Source of the DNA: Daejeonella lutea
Lineage (GTDB): Bacteria > Bacteroidota > Bacteroidia > Sphingobacteriales > Sphingobacteriaceae
Direction: 5' to 3'
Assembly (NCBI RefSeq): GCF_900168015.1
Contig: NZ_FUYR01000007.1
Location: 23,424 to 87,423 of the forward strand
DNA: 64,000 nucleotides
This document shows positions 55,112-63,581 of the stretch, one piece after another (position 1 is the stretch's first letter; each line of letters opens with the position of its first letter). The position numbers were made by a program, and so were the translations under genes. A model generated the notes under the pieces. It was not told the DNA's origin. It ran no database searches and saw nothing but the letters and a program-made list of their open reading frames with translations.

Positions 55112-56401
55112 TTATAGCCTTCCGTCGATCTTGATCCTCGGAAGGATACCTTTTACATCATATACTACCAGATTTTCGCCTTTCTCCAGGGCCAGGTCCT
55201 GAAAACAATCGTGGGCCACGGCAAGGATCACCGCAGAATACTGAGTGAAATCTGGTGTATCGTTAGTTAAAACATTCGAAAGATTATATTCCCGGTTAAC
55301 TTCCTGCTCTTTTGCCCAGGGATCGTGTATGTCTACCCGGATGTCAAAGTTCTGAAGCTCATTATAAATGTCGATCACACATGTGTTCCGGATGTCCGGG
55401 CAGTTCTCCTTAAAAGTGAAACCGAGAATCAGGATTTTAGCATTGATGATTTTCAGGTTTTTACGCATCATAAGTTTGATGACTTCCAGGGCTACATGGC
55501 GCCCCATACTATCATTCATCCTGCGACCGGCTAAAATGATTTCCGGATGATACCCTACTTCCTGTGCTTTTTGGGCAAGATAATATGGATCAACGCCTAT
55601 GCAATGTCCCCCGACTAAACCAGGCTTAAATTTTAAGAAATTCCACTTAGTACCTGCAGCCTCAAGTACTTCCTGGGTATCAATACCCAAAAGTCCGAAT
55701 ATCTTTGAAAGCTCGTTAACAAAGGCAATATTTATATCCCTCTGCGAATTCTCTATCACCTTTGCCGCTTCTGCAACCCTGATCGAGCTTGCCTTAAATG
55801 TTCCCGCAACGATAACGGTTTTATACAACTGATCAATAAATTCAGCTATCTCAGGTGTAGATCCTGATGTAACTTTCAAAATTTTAGCAACAGTATGTTC
55901 CTTATCTCCCGGATTGATCCGTTCAGGAGAATACCCGGCAAAAAAATCCTCATTGAACTTGAGTCCAGAAATTTTCTCAAGTACCGGGACACAATCATCT
56001 TCCGTTACGCCCGGGTATACTGTTGATTCGTATATTACAACATCGCCTTTTTTCAGGACTCTCCCTATTGCCTCGCTGGCCTTTATCAAAGGCGTTAGGA
56101 TAGGTCTATTATGCTTATCTGTAGGTGTAGGAACAGTCACTATAAATACGTTACAGTTCTTAAGGTCGTCCTGGGATAAACTAATCCGCAGACCGAACGC
56201 ATCGGAATCTGAACTGAGAACTTTCTTCAACTCTGCTTCAGAAATTTCCAATGTTGAGTCTAAACCATCATTTAGCTCTTTTATCCGGTCCTCTTTTATG
56301 TCATATCCAAGAACCTTGTAATGTTTCGAAAATTCAACTGCTAAAGGCAAACCTACATAGCCAAGACCAATCACAGCTATTCTAGTATTTTTAAAGTCCA
56401 T
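55112..56401 (-). CDS. tviB: UDP-N-acetylhexosamine 6-dehydrogenase, TviB/WbpO type
   Basis: 429-residue NAD-dependent dehydrogenase oxidising C6 to a uronic acid. RIAVIGLGYVGLPLAVEF is the NAD-binding start; YESTVYPGVTEDDCVPVL, YSPERINPGDKEH, GLVGGHCIGVDPYYL with the catalytic Cys, and GFTFKENCPDIRNT follow the TviB pattern very closely. Product UDP-GlcNAcA or UDP-GalNAcA feeds TviC and probably both WbpB/D/E sets. A separate UDP-glucose dehydrogenase is at the right edge. Confidence 0.92.
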   Translation of the reverse strand: MDFKNTRIAVIGLGYVGLPLAVEFSKHYKVLGYDIKEDRIKELNDGLDSTLEISEAELKKVLSSDSDAFGLRISLSQDDLKNCNVFIVTVPTPTDKHNRPILTPLIKASEAIGRVLKKGDVVIYESTVYPGVTEDDCVPVLEKISGLKFNEDFFAGYSPERINPGDKEHTVAKILKVTSGSTPEIAEFIDQLYKTVIVAGTFKASSIRVAEAAKVIENSQRDINIAFVNELSKIFGLLGIDTQEVLEAAGTKWNFLKFKPGLVGGHCIGVDPYYLAQKAQEVGYHPEIILAGRRMNDSMGRHVALEVIKLMMRKNLKIINAKILILGFTFKENCPDIRNTCVIDIYNELQNFDIRVDIHDPWAKEQEVNREYNLSNVLTNDTPDFTQYSAVILAVAHDCFQDLALEKGENLVVYDVKGILPRIKIDGRL

Positions 56402-56455
56402 TATTTTATTTTACAAAGCTGAGTGTATACCGTGCCCAGAGGCAATTGTTTGTCT

Positions 56456-56475
56456 GTATGCCAAGCATGGCATAC
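56456..56475 (-). promoter_or_regulatory. Intergenic hairpin between wzz and tviB
   Basis: In the 131-bp gap 56402-56532 an exact 8-bp stem GTATGCCA/TGGCATAC closes a four-base loop. No T-run follows on either strand, so it is not a classical terminator; it could be a processing or pausing site. The gap separates export genes from sugar genes. Confidence 0.4.
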
Positions 56476-56532
56476 CAATTTTCATTACTTATTCAGAAAG
56501 TTAGTTGCTTAAAAGGTCTATTTCCACCCTAA

Positions 56533-57609
56533 TTAGCGGTTAAACAGAAATCTACGGATCAACAAATAGTTAATCATAAGGAAGCCACCTATTATTCCGC
56601 CTATCATTAAGCCCCTTCGTTTTCCGAACATGGTAATGTCGAGGGGAAGGATAGGAGTATCGATAACCTGAATCAAAGGTGTCTCTCTTCGCAAAGACAT
56701 TTTTGAAATTTCCAGGTTTTTTACCAGCTCAGTTAAAATAGCCTGGCTCGCCTGCACGTCCACGGTTCGCCGTTGAGATGGGACTGCCAAAACTCGTCTT
56801 GCTGGATTAGGGTTCGGATTCATATCTGCCGAAACAGCTACGCCGCTAATTGCATAGTTTAATGCTCTGCGAACTGAATCTGTTTGGTACTGCAGAATCG
56901 CAAGATTTTGGACCGATTTTTTTGTTTTCGTTTCAACATAAAAACCGGTTACCACCTCCGCCAATGTTTCTACAAATTTCTTTGCAAACTGCTCATTGCC
57001 TGACTTCACCCTGATCATAATTATTCCCAACTGATCATCCTTTCGATTCACAGTTAATGTGCCATTTACTATAACCTTATAGAACTTGCCAAGTACGCTA
57101 TCTTGTTTTAAAGTAAATTTTGTGCGATCGGCACGCGGATAAAAATGCAGGTTCTTCAGCTCTGGCTTATCCTGCCAGCTTTCATGAAGCTTATTAAATA
57201 CAATAAAATATTCCGCCAGGGTAATTTCTTTATAACCCCCGATGCTTACCGATGTAAGAAGTGTTTTCTCGATCAGTGACCGGGATTTCATCAACTCAAT
57301 CAGATTTTCCCCAGCGAACACACCACCACCACCTCCTCCGCCTAAATTCAGTCCAAACTGACTTGCAAGGCCAGCATATCCACCCGAACCGCCCTGATCG
57401 TCCTCAAGCGCAAAAGTCAGCTCTGCGGTATATACTGGCTGCTGCTGATAGGCGTAGTACAAACCGAGAGCTCCCCCGAGGATGCCAGCAATAAGGATCA
57501 AGTACCATTTAGATATTAAGTACTTTACCCATTCTCCCGCCTTTAAGAATATTTCCTTTAAAGAAATTTCATTCTCCAGATTTTCCTGATTTTTTACTCG
57601 TGTATCCAC
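56533..57609 (-). CDS. wzz: Chain-length determinant, Wzz family
   Basis: Inner-membrane co-polymerase controlling polymer length. 358 residues. One membrane helix near residues 33-52 (WYLILIAGILGGALGLYYA) and a second at about 330-350 (GLMIGGIIGGFLMINYLL) enclose a large periplasmic domain; the Pro-rich DTPILPLDITMF motif precedes the second helix. A run of seven glycines lies in the periplasmic part (FGLNLGGGGGGGVFAG). No C-terminal tyrosine kinase is present, unlike Wzc. GTG start (57609), 14 bases from the wza stop. Confidence 0.88.
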   Translation of the reverse strand: MDTRVKNQENLENEISLKEIFLKAGEWVKYLISKWYLILIAGILGGALGLYYAYQQQPVYTAELTFALEDDQGGSGGYAGLASQFGLNLGGGGGGGVFAGENLIELMKSRSLIEKTLLTSVSIGGYKEITLAEYFIVFNKLHESWQDKPELKNLHFYPRADRTKFTLKQDSVLGKFYKVIVNGTLTVNRKDDQLGIIMIRVKSGNEQFAKKFVETLAEVVTGFYVETKTKKSVQNLAILQYQTDSVRRALNYAISGVAVSADMNPNPNPARRVLAVPSQRRTVDVQASQAILTELVKNLEISKMSLRRETPLIQVIDTPILPLDITMFGKRRGLMIGGIIGGFLMINYLLIRRFLFNR

Positions 57610-57623
57610 TAAGATAATGATGA

Positions 57624-60089
57624 CTATTGTTTAACCAGGTTAAGAATAATAACTGCCAAAGATGCGAGACCACTGGAAATACCAACTATCTCAGCCGCTG
57701 AAAGAGGCCTTTTTTCAGACTTCTTAGGAACAAAGATTTCCGCGCCGGGAGTCACCGCAGGATAATCGTTAAAAAATAATATTTTCTTAGTACTCTTCAC
57801 CGATCCATTTGCATAAAGAATATACGACCTTCTTTTAAGTGAACGATCTGAAAACCCTCCGGATTGAGAAATATAACCTTTAAAACCTTTCCCCTGCTCA
57901 TAAACCATCGTTACCGGTGAAAGCACTTCGCCGCTTACCTTGATTGTCTGAAGCAACTTAGGGACGTTGATTATATCAGCTTCGTCCAAAATCAGGTCAT
58001 AACTCGATCCCGGATTTTCTAAAATATTCACCAGATTGATTCCAACATTAGTGTTTCTTACTGAAGACTCTATATTACTGGAAACACTTGATGAATCTCC
58101 TATAGAAGACTGTAAACGCCTGATTGTTTCAAGCTTTTCCTTTGCCACCTCTGCAGAATCTACAGTAGGAACCCCTGGCCTTTTTAATGATGCACCCGGA
58201 GGGTGAGCTAATGCCGTTAGCCCCCCAGCACGCCTGATAATATCCGATATCCGTTCATCCTTTCTTAGCAATGTGTAAGTTCCCGGAAACAACACTTCAC
58301 CCGTTACAGTTACTTGCTTTTGTATCTCATACCCTGAAGCCCCACGAACAGAGACTATGTCAAAAGGCTGCAGAATAAAAGGTGCTCCTGAAAGCCTTAA
58401 GTTCCTGTCTACATCGATTTGAAAGACTTCTGCTGTTGCTGCAGACTGAGAGAGAACATTACTATTCTTAACTCTTCGCGAAACTTCAACCCGGCTTACG
58501 CTGGCACCCTCCTTAAATCCTCCTGCCTGAACAATCAAATCCTGCAATGTCATATTCTCCGCGAACAGGAAGGAGCCCGGCCTTCTGACTTCACCATCTA
58601 TATTTACTCTGTATTCTTCTTTCAGGTCAGTGATGGAAGAAATTGAGACTACATCCTCTCTTAATAGCCTTATGTCCGGTGCTGTACCATTAAGTATCCC
58701 GGCTACATCAAATGCTATTACCTCTGATTGATTATCTGGTCTTAATCGAAGAATGTATCCCCTTGGCAAAAAAGCTTCTTCTTTCAAGCCCTCAGCTTTT
58801 CTTATCAATCCGGATAAAGTAAGACCCTGTTCCAGTTCATATCGACCCGGTCTGAATACTGCTCCATTGATACTTACACGGTTTTCAAATCTGTCCAACA
58901 CGCGGTCTATAAAGAATTTATCGCCTGTAGACGGCCGGTAACTGCTAAATTTTTCGCTGGTTATATCTTCTATTCTTCGCTCAGTATCGGTGTTTTTCAG
59001 AATTTTGATTCTCGCTTTAAATGCGTTTTCCGTGAAACCACCGGCAAAATTTAACAGGTCTACAAAGCTTTCACCGCTTACAAGTTCAAAAATAGCGGGC
59101 CGCTTCACTTCACCTACCATTTCAACGCGGGAGTTGTAAACAGGGACCCTTATAATGTCCTGATCCTGAAGTCGAAGATTATTCGTCATCTCACCCTTCA
59201 TCAGAAAGTCATATATATCAAGGACAGCAACCTTTTTGCCCCCTCGTATCACTTCAATCACGCGGAACGATCCATTTTCGGTTGGCCCACCGGAAGAATA
59301 TAGCGCATTGAATACAGTCGCTAAAGATGGTAAAGTGTAAGTTCCTGGTTTCTGAACTTCTCCGGTTAGGATAACCTTAATGCTCCGGATGTTTCCTATA
59401 GTTATATTGATATTTGTACGCCCTGAACGTAATCCCGTGTAAACCGAGGCCAAACGGCTGCGAATTTTAGCTGTTGCCGCTTCGACTGTGAGGCCTGCAA
59501 CAGGAACGGGGCCTATAAATTCTACATTTATATTCCCTTCCGGACTAACTTTTAATGAGTAAGACGCTTCTGAATCGCCGTAAATATCAATAAGGATTTG
59601 ATCATTAGGCCCTATAACGTAGCTCTTGGGCGTGGCCATATTTAGATTAGGCTCAAAAGTCAGGTTAGTATTACGAAACAGGTCTGCCCCAAATATTTTA
59701 GAACGCAGCTCTAACAATGCCTTTTCTGCCTCGGTTTCCGGCCTCACCCTGGTTAAGCTGGTATCTGTATCAAAATTCAGCTGTCTACCGCCCGGGCTTA
59801 TACCCCGGTTTGCACCTGCCTTACTGTCTCCCTTCAGCTTATCCACCCTTTCACGGAGCTTTTTAACTTCTTCCGGGCGCATACCCCTCGCCTGGGCGAT
59901 CTGCTCAAGCTGTGAATCTCCCAGCCCTGTTGCCTCAGCCTGCCGCATAAATGCTCTAACCTGATCGTCACTTAGCTCATCAACACGCACATTACTGAAG
60001 TTCTGAGGCGCGGTCTGAGCCAATAAAGGCACAGTAACAACGCTTGCGACGAGGATTGTAAGCAGGCTTACGAATTTTTTAATATCCAT
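57624..60089 (-). CDS. wza: SLBB-domain polysaccharide export protein (Wza-like)
   Basis: Periplasmic/outer-membrane export protein, 821 residues, about twice E. coli Wza. A signal peptide ends near LLAQ-T; there is no lipobox Cys, so it is not an acylated Wza. Next a helical segment (residues about 30-90), then the polysaccharide-export domain (SYVIGPNDQILIDIYGD), and about six SLBB units, each opening with a GEV-like turn (VILTGEVQKPGTY, VEMVGEVKRPA, VSINGAVFRPGRY, VNIDGEVRRPGSF, VTVTGEVLFPGTY, IKVSGEVLSPV). A C-terminal hydrophobic helix ends the protein. Strong Bacteroidota-type architecture. Confidence 0.92.
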   Translation of the reverse strand: MDIKKFVSLLTILVASVVTVPLLAQTAPQNFSNVRVDELSDDQVRAFMRQAEATGLGDSQLEQIAQARGMRPEEVKKLRERVDKLKGDSKAGANRGISPGGRQLNFDTDTSLTRVRPETEAEKALLELRSKIFGADLFRNTNLTFEPNLNMATPKSYVIGPNDQILIDIYGDSEASYSLKVSPEGNINVEFIGPVPVAGLTVEAATAKIRSRLASVYTGLRSGRTNINITIGNIRSIKVILTGEVQKPGTYTLPSLATVFNALYSSGGPTENGSFRVIEVIRGGKKVAVLDIYDFLMKGEMTNNLRLQDQDIIRVPVYNSRVEMVGEVKRPAIFELVSGESFVDLLNFAGGFTENAFKARIKILKNTDTERRIEDITSEKFSSYRPSTGDKFFIDRVLDRFENRVSINGAVFRPGRYELEQGLTLSGLIRKAEGLKEEAFLPRGYILRLRPDNQSEVIAFDVAGILNGTAPDIRLLREDVVSISSITDLKEEYRVNIDGEVRRPGSFLFAENMTLQDLIVQAGGFKEGASVSRVEVSRRVKNSNVLSQSAATAEVFQIDVDRNLRLSGAPFILQPFDIVSVRGASGYEIQKQVTVTGEVLFPGTYTLLRKDERISDIIRRAGGLTALAHPPGASLKRPGVPTVDSAEVAKEKLETIRRLQSSIGDSSSVSSNIESSVRNTNVGINLVNILENPGSSYDLILDEADIINVPKLLQTIKVSGEVLSPVTMVYEQGKGFKGYISQSGGFSDRSLKRRSYILYANGSVKSTKKILFFNDYPAVTPGAEIFVPKKSEKRPLSAAEIVGISSGLASLAVIILNLVKQ

Positions 60090-60160
60090 AGTTTGTAAGT
60101 GACCAAAGCTAATTAATCTTCTTGTAATATACTTCCCTAATAATTACTACTAATTGTCAG

Positions 60161-60191
60161 CAAAAATTATAAACTAATTTTACAAACCAAA
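60161..60191 (-). promoter_or_regulatory. Candidate Bacteroidota promoter of wza
   Basis: In the 133-bp gap upstream of wza, minus-strand TTTG (60188-60191) is followed after 18 bases by TAATTTTTG (60161-60169), close to TTTG-N19-TAnnTTTG with one extra T. A transcript would start near 60155, giving a leader of about 65 bases. One -7 spacing mismatch makes the call moderate. Confidence 0.4.
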
Positions 60192-60222
60192 GCAAGACAT
60201 CTCATTTCTAACTTCAATCTGG

Positions 60223-61359
60223 TTATTCAAAGTAATTTAGCGTGTTGAAGCCGCCTTTTTTAAGGTATTCGTCCTTTTTGATCAAATGCAGGTCAGACAA
60301 GACCATTTCCTTAACTAACGCTGCCAGATCATATTTAGGCTGCCAATTTAATTTGGTGTTTGATTTGGTTGGATCCCCTATCAGCAGATCAACTTCTGTT
60401 GGCCTGAAATATTTAGGATCGACCTTGACAACAGTCTGGCCCAATTTCAATTCTTTCGAATCGATGCCCAGTAAATTCAGCTTTTCTTCCTCAAAATCTA
60501 TTATTACTCCCTTTTCCAATTCATCCTGACCGCTGAATTCAACCGTTATTCCAAGTTCGGAGAAACTCATTTTCACAAAATCACGCACGGTAGTGGTGAT
60601 TCCGGTGGCGATTACAAAGTCTTCGGCTTTTTCCTGCTGTAAAATAAGCCACATTGCCTCAACGTAATCTTTTGCATGGCCCCAATCCCGTTGTGCGGAA
60701 AGATTACCTAAATAGAGGCAATTTTGAATGCCAAGAGCTATTTTTGAAGCCGCGCGAGTAATTTTCCTAGTTACAAATGTCTCACCCCTTACTGGACTCT
60801 CATGGTTAAACAATATTCCGTTGCAGGCAAACATATCGTATGCTTCTCTGTAATTCACGGTAATCCAATATGCATACATTTTTGCGACGGCATATGGTGA
60901 CCGGGGGTAAAACGGAGTACTTTCAGACTGGGGAACTTGCTGAACCAAGCCATATAACTCTGAGGTTGAAGCCTGATATATCTTGCTTTTCTTTTCTAAT
61001 CCCAAGGTACGCACTGCTTCAAGGATCCTCAATGTTCCAATCCCATCCGCGTTTGCAGTATACTCTGGTGTTTCAAAGCTGACATGAACGTGGCTCATTG
61101 CTGCGAGGTTATAGATCTCATCTGGCTGAGTCTCCTGGATAATCCTGATTAAATTCGTCGAATCGGTCAAGTCACCATAGTGCAGCTTTAGCTTCAGGCC
61201 TTCCTCATGCTGATCATGATATAAGTGGTCAATGCGGTCAGTGTTGAACAAAGAGCTTCTGCGCTTGACCCCATGCACAAAATACCCCTTCTTTAAAAGG
61301 AATTCTGCTAAATAAGCTCCGTCCTGGCCGGTAATTCCGGTTATTAATGCTGTCTTCAT
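60223..61359 (-). CDS. gmd: GDP-mannose 4,6-dehydratase
   Basis: Makes GDP-4-keto-6-deoxymannose. 378 residues. [15 protein letters not shown] is the NAD(P) loop; [10 protein letters not shown]...[15 protein letters not shown] carries the Thr/Ser-Glu-Tyr-Lys active site; [15 protein letters not shown] and [16 protein letters not shown] are the Gmd blocks that bind the second NADP in the tetramer. Its product serves Fcl (62.6-63.5 kb) for GDP-L-fucose and the perosamine-type aminotransferase at 35.2 kb. It is 97 bases after upxY. Confidence 0.95.
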   Translation of the reverse strand: MKTALITGITGQDGAYLAEFLLKKGYFVHGVKRRSSLFNTDRIDHLYHDQHEEGLKLKLHYGDLTDSTNLIRIIQETQPDEIYNLAAMSHVHVSFETPEYTANADGIGTLRILEAVRTLGLEKKSKIYQASTSELYGLVQQVPQSESTPFYPRSPYAVAKMYAYWITVNYREAYDMFACNGILFNHESPVRGETFVTRKITRAASKIALGIQNCLYLGNLSAQRDWGHAKDYVEAMWLILQQEKAEDFVIATGITTTVRDFVKMSFSELGITVEFSGQDELEKGVIIDFEEEKLNLLGIDSKELKLGQTVVKVDPKYFRPTEVDLLIGDPTKSNTKLNWQPKYDLAALVKEMVLSDLHLIKKDEYLKKGGFNTLNYFE

Positions 61360-61456
61360 TAAATGTAAATATTTTGTTCGTGTATGGCTCCGCCCTTTCA
61401 GTCACATTTGCGATGTAACCTGGACTACAAATTTTGCAATTCAATAATGGGAAAGT

Positions 61457-61942
61457 TTATCCAACTTTCTCAACAAGATTCTTCCGCAGGTCAACTGTGA
61501 CTTTCAGACCCATATCTTCAAGGTAAAGGGTAGCACGATGACCGGTTGTATGAACGACTTCGGCTTCTTTATCACTCAAAGCTCCAGATCGGATTATAAT
61601 CTTATCCTTTGCGTTGAGGATCCCCGATTCTATGCTTTCATGAGTGTAACGTGAAAGCAGATCCTGAAGCGACTGCATCTCATTGTTCCGGATAACTGCC
61701 GGACGGCCGCAGTAATAAATGTAGCGGACAACACCCGGAACCGCGAGAACCTTATCTTTTTCGGCCGGCTCTTCTACGAAGCAGTACGAACGGAACAGCG
61801 GCTCCTCAACCCATTTCCACCTGTCACTCCACTGCTTTCTTGTCCTTAGCAGCGGGCAATATACTTCCACTCCAAGCGTGGTAAGTTTCTCTGCCACAGC
61901 CTTTTCGTAGCGTGATTTGGTGTATATCAAATGCCAACTCAT
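61457..61942 (-). CDS. upxY: UpxY-type NusG paralogue (transcription antiterminator)
   Basis: 161 residues. The NGN domain is clear: WHLIYTKSRYEKAVAEKL, VEVYCPLLRTRKQWSDRWK and PLFRSYCFV, then a basic KOW-like C-terminus (KVTVDLRKNLVEKVG). UpxY proteins let RNA polymerase pass terminators in long Bacteroidota capsule operons. Overlaps the regulator upstream by ATGA, so both are produced together. Context, at the head of the long array, fits an antiterminator for this locus; direct evidence is lacking. Confidence 0.9.
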   Translation of the reverse strand: MSWHLIYTKSRYEKAVAEKLTTLGVEVYCPLLRTRKQWSDRWKWVEEPLFRSYCFVEEPAEKDKVLAVPGVVRYIYYCGRPAVIRNNEMQSLQDLLSRYTHESIESGILNAKDKIIIRSGALSDKEAEVVHTTGHRATLYLEDMGLKVTVDLRKNLVEKVG

Positions 61943-62475
61943 GCCGTATGATCGAATATCAGGACCAATTCTTTATAATGCCTCTCGACATAGATCTTCG
62001 AATCCATTTCTTCGAAAATCAAATAGCGAATTTTCCTTCCTATGATAGGTTCAGTCTTTTCAACAAGAGAACTCAGGTAATTACGATCGATATCGTTCCC
62101 TATAATGAGCAGATCAAGAATGTCCGATTCCAGACCTTTGGCAAGCTGGCCTTCAAGATATACTTGCTGGACATTACCTGTCCTGTCTATTATTCTTTCT
62201 ATTAACTCTTCGACCCCAACGAACTTTCGAATTATACTATTTAGGTCTTTGAAAAGCGGGTGAGAAATATTTGCTCTATAAAGCTTTTTGTTACCTTCAG
62301 ATTCAGCAAGTAACAAGCCGGCATGCTCAAATCGGTTCAGTTCCTGCCTGATACCATTAGTGCTTTCATTAAATTCATGGCCTAAGCTTCGTAAATACCC
62401 TTGATTGTTTATATTCAAGAAGAATTTTAACAACAGTTTAATCCGCGTTTTAGAAGTGATTAAGCTTTCAAGCAT
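61939..62475 (-). CDS. Winged-helix regulator with degenerate nucleotidyltransferase-like domain
   Basis: 178 residues. Residues 1-75 form a winged helix (LGHEFNESTNGIRQELNRFEHAGLL, named here by its span 32-56) with a turn-rich recognition helix; residues 85-178 look like a minimal nucleotidyltransferase domain, VYLEGQLAKGLESDILDLLIIG, spanned 104-125. The GS and DxD catalytic residues of true enzymes are changed (EGQ, SDILD), so it is probably a sensor, not an enzyme. Such genes precede upxY-type genes in related bacteria. Likely autoregulates or gates the locus. Confidence 0.75.
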   Translation of the reverse strand: MLESLITSKTRIKLLLKFFLNINNQGYLRSLGHEFNESTNGIRQELNRFEHAGLLLAESEGNKKLYRANISHPLFKDLNSIIRKFVGVEELIERIIDRTGNVQQVYLEGQLAKGLESDILDLLIIGNDIDRNYLSSLVEKTEPIIGRKIRYLIFEEMDSKIYVERHYKELVLIFDHTA

Positions 62476-62481
62476 AGTTAT

Positions 62482-62500
62482 TGAGTAAATTTATTACTCA
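62482..62500 (-). promoter_or_regulatory. Dyad over the transcription start region
   Basis: TGAGTAA, five-base spacer, TTACTCA; 19 bp, seven-base perfect arms, lying between the candidate promoter and the regulator ATG. A site for a dimeric winged-helix protein or a 5' leader hairpin. Confidence 0.45.
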
Positions 62501-62511
62501 TTTATTGCGCG

Positions 62512-62542
62512 CAAATGTAAATAAAAATTTAAAGGAAATAAA
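62512..62542 (-). promoter_or_regulatory. Candidate promoter of the regulator-upxY unit
   Basis: Minus-strand TACATTTG (62512-62519) matches the TAnnTTTG -7 consensus; TTTA (62539-62542) lies exactly 19 bases upstream as a three-of-four match to TTTG. A start near 62505 would leave about 30 bases before the ATG. Confidence 0.45.
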
Positions 62543-62563
62543 TTTAAGTTTGCAAACTTAAAT
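62542..62563. promoter_or_regulatory. 22-bp perfect palindrome at the end of fcl
   Basis: The halves ATTTAAGTTTG and CAAACTTAAAT abut with no spacer. It covers the fcl stop codon and the -33 region of the candidate promoter. Could be an operator or an fcl terminator stem, although no T-run follows directly. Confidence 0.5.
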
Positions 62564-63496
62564 ATCTGCGGGTATTTTGCTTAAAAAATCATTGTACGCC
62601 AGCTTGATACCTTCTTCAAGCTTGGTCTGATAAGTCCATCCTAATGATGTAAGCTTTGAAACATCAAGCAACTTTCTGGGTGTACCATCTGGTCTCAAAG
62701 AATCAAACTTTAAAGTCCCATTGAATCCGATAACTCGTTGGATCGTAAGCGCTAAATCTTTTATGCTCAAGTCTTCACCTGTGCCTATATTTACGAAGGC
62801 CTCTTCATTGTAATTTACCATCAAATACACACAAGCATCGGCAAGATCATCAGCAAATAAAAATTCACGCCTGGGAGTACCTGAACCCCAAATGACTACT
62901 TCGCCGGCACCCGAAATTTTTGCCTCGTAAAATTTCCTAATTAAGGCCGGCAATACGTGGGAATTCTCGGGGTGGTAATTGTCATTATAACCATATAAAT
63001 TGGTTGGCATTACAGAAATAAAATTACATCCGTACTGCCTCCTATATGACTCACACATTTTTATTCCGCTTATTTTAGCTATTGCATAAGGCTCATTTGT
63101 ATCTTCTAACAGTCCCGTCAATAAAAACTCCTCCTTTAAGGGCTGTGGAGCTAATTTGGGATAAATACAGCTTGAGCCAAGAAACATAAGCTTTTTAACG
63201 TTGGTCAAAAATGCGTTGTGGATGACATTGTTTTGAATTGCCAGATTTTCATATAAAAAGTCAGCCCGGTAATTGTTATTGGCAACGATACCGCCAACTT
63301 TAGCTGCAGCAAGAAAAACATATTCTGGCTTTTCAACCTTAAAAAAGGCGCTCACCGTATTTTGGTCTCTAAGATCGAGTTCAGAAGAAGTCCTGGTCAA
63401 TAGGTTATTATAGCCATCCATTTCCAATCTTCTTAAAATGGCTGAGCCCACCATTCCGCGATGTCCGGCCACAAATATTTTTGCGTTTTTTTCCAA
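62558..63496 (-). CDS. fcl: GDP-L-fucose synthase
   Basis: Epimerase/reductase converting GDP-4-keto-6-deoxymannose to GDP-L-fucose. 312 residues, standard. [15 protein letters not shown] is the NADP loop; [15 protein letters not shown] and [15 protein letters not shown] hold the Ser, Tyr and Lys of the active site; [23 protein letters not shown] is the family's long substrate loop, given by residues 164-186. The start is TTG (63496): no ATG precedes the first strand. gmd lies two genes downstream. An 85-bp gap precedes it. Confidence 0.95.
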   Translation of the reverse strand: MEKNAKIFVAGHRGMVGSAILRRLEMDGYNNLLTRTSSELDLRDQNTVSAFFKVEKPEYVFLAAAKVGGIVANNNYRADFLYENLAIQNNVIHNAFLTNVKKLMFLGSSCIYPKLAPQPLKEEFLLTGLLEDTNEPYAIAKISGIKMCESYRRQYGCNFISVMPTNLYGYNDNYHPENSHVLPALIRKFYEAKISGAGEVVIWGSGTPRREFLFADDLADACVYLMVNYNEEAFVNIGTGEDLSIKDLALTIQRVIGFNGTLKFDSLRPDGTPRKLLDVSKLTSLGWTYQTKLEEGIKLAYNDFLSKIPADI

Positions 63497-63581
63497 TCTT
63501 TTAACTTCTAACAGGTATGCGCGAAAGAGAACAAAGGTAACAGTAGTTGCTTATATAAAGTAATTTCTTTGCCAAACAAAG

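Noticed and set aside
61360..61456. Promoter or riboswitch between upxY and gmd
   Set aside because: No TAnnTTTG box with a spaced TTTG and no stable hairpin could be found; only a four-base stem.
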